The notes under the pieces were generated by a model that made no database searches, was not told the DNA's origin, and saw only the letters and a program-made list of their open reading frames with translations. DNA of 45,327 nucleotides from Lachnospiraceae bacterium (GTDB lineage: Bacteria > Bacillota_A > Clostridia > Lachnospirales > Lachnospiraceae). This document shows positions 41,632-45,327 of the stretch, piece after piece (positions within the stretch are counted from its first letter, which is position 1; every line of letters starts with the position of its first letter). The stretch spans positions 1-45,327 of the forward strand of contig JAGATU010000071.1 of assembly GCA_017621115.1 (NCBI GenBank), in the 5' to 3' direction. The position numbers and the translations under genes are program-made.

Positions 41632-41660
41632 ATTGTAAACAGCTATACAGAATCTGTCAA
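41632..41660 (-). promoter_or_regulatory. Sigma-A promoter of the MFS leader transcript
   Basis: Minus strand: perfect TTGACA (41655-41660), 17 bases, TACAAT (41632-41637). Confidence 0.78.
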
Positions 41661-41669
41661 CTCTGACCG

Positions 41670-42251
41670 TTATCCCGCAACCGCCGCTTCCATCGTATCC
41701 GCTACATCCACAATCTCAGGACCTGCCGCAAATGCTTCGGTATTATCCGCAACTTCCATAGGATCTGCAGGCTCGCCTTCTTCTGCTTCCTCTTCCCACA
41801 AAGTATCGTACTCTTCACGCTCTTTGGCAAGGGCTCCCATATTCTTAGCCGCCTGATAGAGTTCCATACTGTATTCCATCAACCTCTTTTCATCGTCTGC
41901 AGGAACAATACCGCCCTTCATGATACGTCTGGCAACTTCCATTATCTTGCCCATATCTTCGTAGTACTCTTCCATGGCTTCACCCTGCTGCTTGGAAGAC
42001 TCCATGTTGGCAACCGCAGCCCACTGCTCTAGGAGTTTATCCATGTACTCCCTATACTCATCCTGCTTCTCATTCACAGCATTTATCTGCAGCTCCAGAG
42101 TTGCCGCTTCATTTGCAAATAATGTTACTCCGTCGGGAGTCGTACGGATTTTCTGTTCCAATTCCTTTTTCCGGTTAGCTAAAAGGACCTGCTGTTCGCG
42201 GTAGGATTTAATCTGCTGATTGTACTGAATTCTTACTTCCGATATTTTCAT
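41670..42251 (-). CDS. Coiled-coil hypothetical protein under a sigma-28 promoter
   Basis: A 193-residue protein, unrecognised by family. Residues 1-115 are strongly helical with heptad-like charge patterns (QIKSYREQQVLLANRKKELEQK; ATLELQINAVNEKQDEYREYMDKL), a likely coiled coil. The last 45 residues are acidic and Ala/Glu-rich. No signal peptide, membrane helix or cysteine. The size and helix pattern recall flagellar chaperone or FliJ-like proteins, but no specific motif supports that. It stands alone behind the best sigma-28 promoter in the window, so co-expression with late flagellar genes is the strongest clue. An AAGGATGTGAG site precedes the ATG. Confidence 0.72.
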   Translation of the reverse strand: MKISEVRIQYNQQIKSYREQQVLLANRKKELEQKIRTTPDGVTLFANEAATLELQINAVNEKQDEYREYMDKLLEQWAAVANMESSKQQGEAMEEYYEDMGKIMEVARRIMKGGIVPADDEKRLMEYSMELYQAAKNMGALAKEREEYDTLWEEEAEEGEPADPMEVADNTEAFAAGPEIVDVADTMEAAVAG

Positions 42252-42333
42252 ATTCTCACATCCTTATGATTGAAAGAAAGACATCCTTGTCTTCCGGTTT
42301 CGGGCACAATGCACCCTTGTCTCTATACTACTA

Positions 42334-42360
42334 TTATCGGATATTTTTTATAAAACTTTA
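42334..42360 (-). promoter_or_regulatory. Sigma-28 (FliA/SigD) promoter of the coiled-coil gene
   Basis: Minus strand: TAAAGTTT (42353-42360), 11 bases, TCCGATAA (42334-42341). This matches the enteric sigma-28 consensus TAAAGTTT-N11-GCCGATAA at 15 of 16 positions with exact spacing. It starts just downstream of the stop of the previous gene and leaves a leader of about 75 bases. Confidence 0.85.
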
Positions 42361-42362
42361 TC

Positions 42363-42884
42363 CTATTCTTCCGCTCTGACATACTTAAGGAAATAATTTA
42401 CATACGGTTCATTTTCAGAATGCGTTACATTATCACAAATGGATAATAATTTATGTTTATATTCTTCTGCCTTATCGGTATATTCTTCAAACCCATTTTC
42501 TACAGCCCCGGAATAGATACGATAGAGGAATGTGTATTGATCCATCACACACCTCTCCCACATATACTCAAAAGGTTCTTCGTAGCATTCATAATGCATC
42601 AATGAGGAGGCTAATTCCGTAAATTCATTATGCTCTACTTCCCAATCCACATTATTCATACGCTCCTCGGTCGACTCTCCGCGGGCATTCCAAATCGTAA
42701 CAAAAACCCACACGGAGCATACAATAAACATAACTGCCGTAATAACAAGCTCTGTTGTAACAGCAGATAATAACATTTTGTATTTCTTATCATCCTTGGC
42801 TCCTGCATACCTAAGAAAGAAGACCAATAATGCAATACCTACAGGAATACTTACCGCAAGCAAAACAAAAATAATTACTCCCAT
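42363..42884 (-). CDS. Small membrane protein, third of a zinc-ribbon gene trio
   Basis: A 173-residue unrecognised protein with two hydrophobic helices (about 2-26 and 42-66) and an acidic, Tyr/Glu-rich soluble C-terminal domain (EYNEFTELASSLMHYECYEEPF-like, about 80-173). Its ATG overlaps the stop of the 222-residue gene by 10 bases, so translation is coupled. It lacks the zinc ribbon of its two upstream neighbours but shares their acidic helical C-terminal style. Confidence 0.65.
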   Translation of the reverse strand: MGVIIFVLLAVSIPVGIALLVFFLRYAGAKDDKKYKMLLSAVTTELVITAVMFIVCSVWVFVTIWNARGESTEERMNNVDWEVEHNEFTELASSLMHYECYEEPFEYMWERCVMDQYTFLYRIYSGAVENGFEEYTDKAEEYKHKLLSICDNVTHSENEPYVNYFLKYVRAEE

Positions 42885-43543
42885 TCTGCCACCTCCTGTA
42901 TCTTTGCTAAAATGGCATCAATAGCCATACTCTTTTTTTCTAAATCAGGAAACAACGATTCATACTCACTGCCGTTATCCGGCTCCAAAAATGCCAGTTC
43001 CTCCTCAGAAAGCCCCCAGTATCCTACATAATACGCTTTCTGAATCTCATACATTTCTTCGCGTTCTTCTCCCGTATTTTCAGCCAAAGCACGGTATCCG
43101 AAATCCACCATTAAATCAATGGTTCCTTCGTCCATTTTTTCATATTCTTCCTTTTCCATATAACGCATACAGGAAGTAGCCTGTTCCATAAAGTTCTTGA
43201 AACTGTAGTCTTCCATATACGGGAATTCCTCAGCATATAGCCCGGAAATCATTCTTCCTTTCGGGCTGTTTTTATCTCCTTCTTCGGCCCACCATGTTAC
43301 ACCCAGTGCAAATGTTAAAAACATCATATTTACAAATACCAGAATAAAAACCATCCTAAGCATTACCAGTTTTAATACTTCCGGTTTTTTCTTATTAATC
43401 AAAAACGGTCTGAGTAACCGATTTCTCTCAATACGGTCATAGACTTCTTTCTGAAATGCAACGCCTTCTTTATTTGCTCTTCCGCAATACGGACAGACAA
43501 TGTCCTGATAGGTAAGCAAACTACCACAATACGGACAGTTCAT
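42875..43543 (-). CDS. Zinc-ribbon membrane protein, second of a trio
   Basis: A 222-residue protein. The N-terminus is a zinc ribbon with C3-x2-C6 and C17-x2-C20 (MNCPYCGSLLTYQDIVCPYC). A basic stretch and one hydrophobic helix (about 57-82) follow, then an acidic, mostly helical soluble domain (85-222) predicted to lie outside the membrane. The ribbon spacing is identical to that of the upstream 263-residue protein, indicating a common origin. No known family is recognised beyond the zinc-ribbon fold. An AGGGGG site lies 8 bases from the ATG, and 12 bases separate it from the upstream gene. Confidence 0.7.
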   Translation of the reverse strand: MNCPYCGSLLTYQDIVCPYCGRANKEGVAFQKEVYDRIERNRLLRPFLINKKKPEVLKLVMLRMVFILVFVNMMFLTFALGVTWWAEEGDKNSPKGRMISGLYAEEFPYMEDYSFKNFMEQATSCMRYMEKEEYEKMDEGTIDLMVDFGYRALAENTGEEREEMYEIQKAYYVGYWGLSEEELAFLEPDNGSEYESLFPDLEKKSMAIDAILAKIQEVAEWE

Positions 43544-43555
43544 ATGTATATCCCC

Positions 43556-44347
43556 CTACATGATCTCTTCCCAATAATAGTCTACCAGTTTTTGATATAA
43601 ATCGTCCCAGATTGGGCTTTTTTCTCCGAGTGACAATTCCTGTATATCCTCTTCCGTAAATCCGGCAAGGTTGAATACGGTTGTGGAAAAATCATACATT
43701 TCTTTCAGACGCTCTTCATTTCCAAGAAATACATCATCCAATCCGTATCTATTATAATCCCGTACAACCGCTGATCCATCATATAAAATTCTTGTCAGAG
43801 CAACTTCAACGTTAAATGTCCAGCGTTCCCTATTATCCGCCTGATGCTCTTCATCTCCCTGCTTCATATGTCCCGCATACATATAAAGATCCTCTTCATG
43901 TGAACGGACACTGTTGTAATTTCTATAGATATTAATTACCTGCTGATGTTTCTCATAATAAGCAAGATTAAGATCATATTTTTCTGCATAATCAATCATT
44001 CCCTCATAATCACGGTTTTCCATCAGCTCATCCAAGGTATTCTCATGCTTCACAACTACACCATAAGCCTTTTCATCCATTTTGCGGATAAACAGGAAAT
44101 ACAACACCGTAATTAATACACAAAGAACAGCCACCACTCCGATTATTGCAAAAATATTTCTTGTTATCTGACCGGTTCTTTTCTTGGTATATTGGCCGGC
44201 TTCTGCCTCAATAGCCTTAGCCTCTTCATCATATTTCTTCAATATTTCCTTTTTCTGTTTCTCGGCAACTTTCTTGTTCTGATAACCGCAATACGGACAA
44301 CGCAATAACGAACCGTCAAATTCTCCGCCACAGTTTTTACAAATCAT
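43556..44347 (-). CDS. Zinc-ribbon membrane protein, first of a trio
   Basis: A 263-residue protein with the N-terminal zinc ribbon C3-x2-C6, C17-x2-C20 (MICKNCGGEFDGSLLRCPYC). A charged helix (KKVAEKQKKEILKKYDEEAKAIEAEAG) and a single transmembrane helix (about 64-88) follow. The large acidic C-terminal domain includes helical repeats such as LDELMENRDYEGMIDYAEKYDLNLAYYE, reminiscent of TPR-like helices. Function unknown. An AGGAGGAG site precedes the ATG. It begins 47 bases after the YczE-like gene and probably shares its transcript. Confidence 0.72.
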   Translation of the reverse strand: MICKNCGGEFDGSLLRCPYCGYQNKKVAEKQKKEILKKYDEEAKAIEAEAGQYTKKRTGQITRNIFAIIGVVAVLCVLITVLYFLFIRKMDEKAYGVVVKHENTLDELMENRDYEGMIDYAEKYDLNLAYYEKHQQVINIYRNYNSVRSHEEDLYMYAGHMKQGDEEHQADNRERWTFNVEVALTRILYDGSAVVRDYNRYGLDDVFLGNEERLKEMYDFSTTVFNLAGFTEEDIQELSLGEKSPIWDDLYQKLVDYYWEEIM

Positions 44348-44394
44348 TTTTTCTCCTCCTACACGTATCTTCTAACTAAATTCCCCAAATATCT

Positions 44395-45009
44395 TTACAA
44401 CAAGGATTTTATCTTCTTTCCAACATATTCTACCGATGGTCCGAGCAAAAATGCCATCATAAGTGTTGCAATCGCAAACGGAACGCCTGCTATATATCCC
44501 AATACAATTACCGTCAAATCATACGTCATACGCACTGTACGGAATGAAAATTTACCAAGACGTTTATGTATAATAAATGGCAATGCATCATATGGAGATG
44601 TCCCCAGTTCCATAACCATATACAGAGCCGCACCAAGCACGAAAATAAGTAATGCCGGAATCGCTACCACTATACGTATCCACATGGGTTCAAAGAAATT
44701 AGCCGGCAAAAGCATCCCCCATATCCAACTGCAAAAATCACAAGAATAACCAACGAGAATCATATTCGCCAATGTACCGATTCCTATCAGTTTTCTATCC
44801 AGCCATAAAACAATGATAAACATCACTACATTCTCAGCCGCCTGCCAATTACCGAAAGTCCATCCCAATTTATCCGCAATAGCCAGATTCAGTGCTGTAA
44901 AACCATCCGTACCAAAGTTACATGGTACAAGCCATGAAATTCCGAATCCCATAAATAGCACACCGGCTAATACACCGATAAGCCGCTTACGTAAGTCTTT
45001 TTTATCCAT
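44395..45009 (-). CDS. YczE/YitT-type integral membrane protein
   Basis: A 204-residue protein with five to six hydrophobic helices. The pattern GVLFMGFGISWLVPCNFGTDGFTALNLAIADKLGWTFGNWQ, then ELGTSPYDALPFII and ALATLMMAFLLGPSVEYV-like IATLMMAFLLGPSVEY, matches the YczE/YyaS/YitT family of small membrane proteins. Their transport role is still unproven. A candidate promoter (TTCGCA, 18 bases, TATAAT at 45054-45059) lies upstream and is overlapped by a long palindrome. AAGGGAAG lies about 20 bases upstream of the ATG, farther than usual. Confidence 0.8.
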   Translation of the reverse strand: MDKKDLRKRLIGVLAGVLFMGFGISWLVPCNFGTDGFTALNLAIADKLGWTFGNWQAAENVVMFIIVLWLDRKLIGIGTLANMILVGYSCDFCSWIWGMLLPANFFEPMWIRIVVAIPALLIFVLGAALYMVMELGTSPYDALPFIIHKRLGKFSFRTVRMTYDLTVIVLGYIAGVPFAIATLMMAFLLGPSVEYVGKKIKSLL

Positions 45010-45056
45010 ATGCTATAACATAATCTTCCCTTTTTCTTTATATTTTTCAATATATT

Positions 45057-45103
45057 ATAACAGACTTTCTATTTCATTGCGAATAAAATAGAAAGTCTGT
45101 TAT
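45057..45103. repeat. Perfect 18-bp inverted repeat between the ABC gene and the YczE-like gene
   Basis: Arms 45057-45074 and 45086-45103 with an 11-base loop. It lies 10 bases beyond the stop of the ABC gene, so it may be that gene's terminator, but the minus-strand tail is not U-rich. It also spans the candidate -35/-10 spacer of the YczE-like gene (TTCGCA 45078-45083, TATAAT 45054-45059), so it could be an operator. Confidence 0.7.
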
Positions 45104-45112
45104 TTATACACC

Positions 45113-45327
45113 CTATTGTGCCACCATATATAAAGAATAGAAATATTCCTTCTTTTTCATTAACTCTTCAAAAGTACCTTTTTCCGCCACTTCGCCGGCC
45201 TTTAATACTATTATCTCATCAAACCTGTTTAAGAGGTTCTCTTCCAGTGAATGTGTGATAACCACCTTCATCACATCCTGAATATCCAGAATGGCGTTCG
45301 ATACCTGATACGCCGTCTGCTTATCCA
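45113..45327 (-). CDS. ABC transporter ATP-binding domain, C-terminal 70 residues (runs off the right edge)
   Basis: The reverse strand reads DKQTAYQVSNAILDI (D-loop and following helix), VMKVVITHSLEENLLNRFDEIIVLKAGEV (H-loop His in ITHSL) and EKGTFEELMKKKEYFYSLYMVAQ before the stop. This is the end of an ABC nucleotide-binding domain, and the ending is typical of exporters with permease and ATPase fused in one chain. Walker A, signature and most of Walker B lie beyond the window, so the substrate and exact type cannot be told. Confidence 0.88.
   Translation of the reverse strand, partial: DKQTAYQVSNAILDIQDVMKVVITHSLEENLLNRFDEIIVLKAGEVAEKGTFEELMKKKEYFYSLYMVAQ

Noticed and set aside
42290..42330. 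Short hairpins (GGGTGCA...TGTGCCC and GAAGACA...TGTCTTTC) and an AGACAAGG direct repeat in the leader of the coiled-coil gene.
   Set aside because: Small stems with wobble pairs, no U-tract and no link to the ribosome binding site; not distinguishable from chance.
1..45327. CRISPR arrays, rRNA or tRNA genes, prophage genes, intact insertion sequences and toxin-antitoxin pairs were looked for.
   Set aside because: No repeated spacer pattern, cloverleaf, transposase, integrase or paired small toxin/antitoxin frames could be seen by reading; a tRNAscan/Infernal run would be the decisive check for RNAs.

Overview
The window looks like a chromosomal stretch of a strictly anaerobic, probably motile member of the Firmicutes class Clostridia, most likely Lachnospiraceae. 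This is inferred from the AT-leaning composition, strong AAGGAGG-type ribosome binding sites, pyruvate phosphate dikinase, ferredoxin-dependent 2-oxoacid oxidoreductase, an A-type flavoprotein with rubredoxin, a giant 2-hydroxyacyl-CoA dehydratase activase, and sigma-28-type (flagellar) promoters. No rRNA, tRNA, CRISPR array, phage gene or intact transposase was seen. Most genes lie on the minus strand, so transcription runs mainly right to left.

Region 1 (1-11.8 kb, minus): a rhomboid-like membrane protein, a truncated sigma-70-like protein, a small unknown protein, an M16C peptidase, a DUF4349 lipoprotein, Era, a YqzL-like microprotein and RecO. A roughly 186-bp palindromic element follows. 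Then come a lipoprotein with its own operator-bearing promoter, glycyl-tRNA synthetase and PPDK, which runs off the left edge. Region 2 (12.1-19.4 kb): a monocistronic 1410-residue activase (plus), a small unknown protein (minus), a cytoplasmic family-5 glycoside hydrolase (plus), a DUF937 protein (minus) and a four-helix membrane protein with a C-terminal Cys/His domain (plus), separated by clear hairpin terminators. Region 3 (19.4-25.4 kb, minus): a TAXI-type TRAP transporter (binding protein, internal terminator, fused permease), a small membrane protein, an amidohydrolase whose ribosome binding site lies inside a terminator-like hairpin, and an S1-domain protein. Region 4 (25.4-31.5 kb, minus): MetA, LigA, an RluF-like pseudouridine synthase and an orphan LytTR protein; then TcdA and an HMG-like aldolase behind a promoter followed by two tandem palindromes.

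Region 5 (31.5-35.5 kb): two translationally coupled unknown proteins and a MATE exporter read from a near-consensus sigma-28 promoter, and a divergent FMN reductase. Region 6 (35.5-40.2 kb, minus): a compact FprA - rubredoxin - POR(gamma-delta fusion) - POR(alpha-beta fusion) operon, which would carry electrons from a 2-oxoacid to oxygen or NO. Region 7 (40.3-45.3 kb, minus): an MFS exporter behind a leader that shows a short leader peptide and four mutually exclusive pairing segments (an erm/cat-type attenuator); a coiled-coil protein behind a second, 15-of-16 match sigma-28 promoter; three small membrane proteins, two with zinc ribbons; a YczE/YitT-type membrane protein; and the C-terminal end of an ABC ATPase.

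The most notable observations are the MFS attenuator, the two orphan sigma-28 transcription units, the degenerate sigma factor and the FprA/rubredoxin/POR module.
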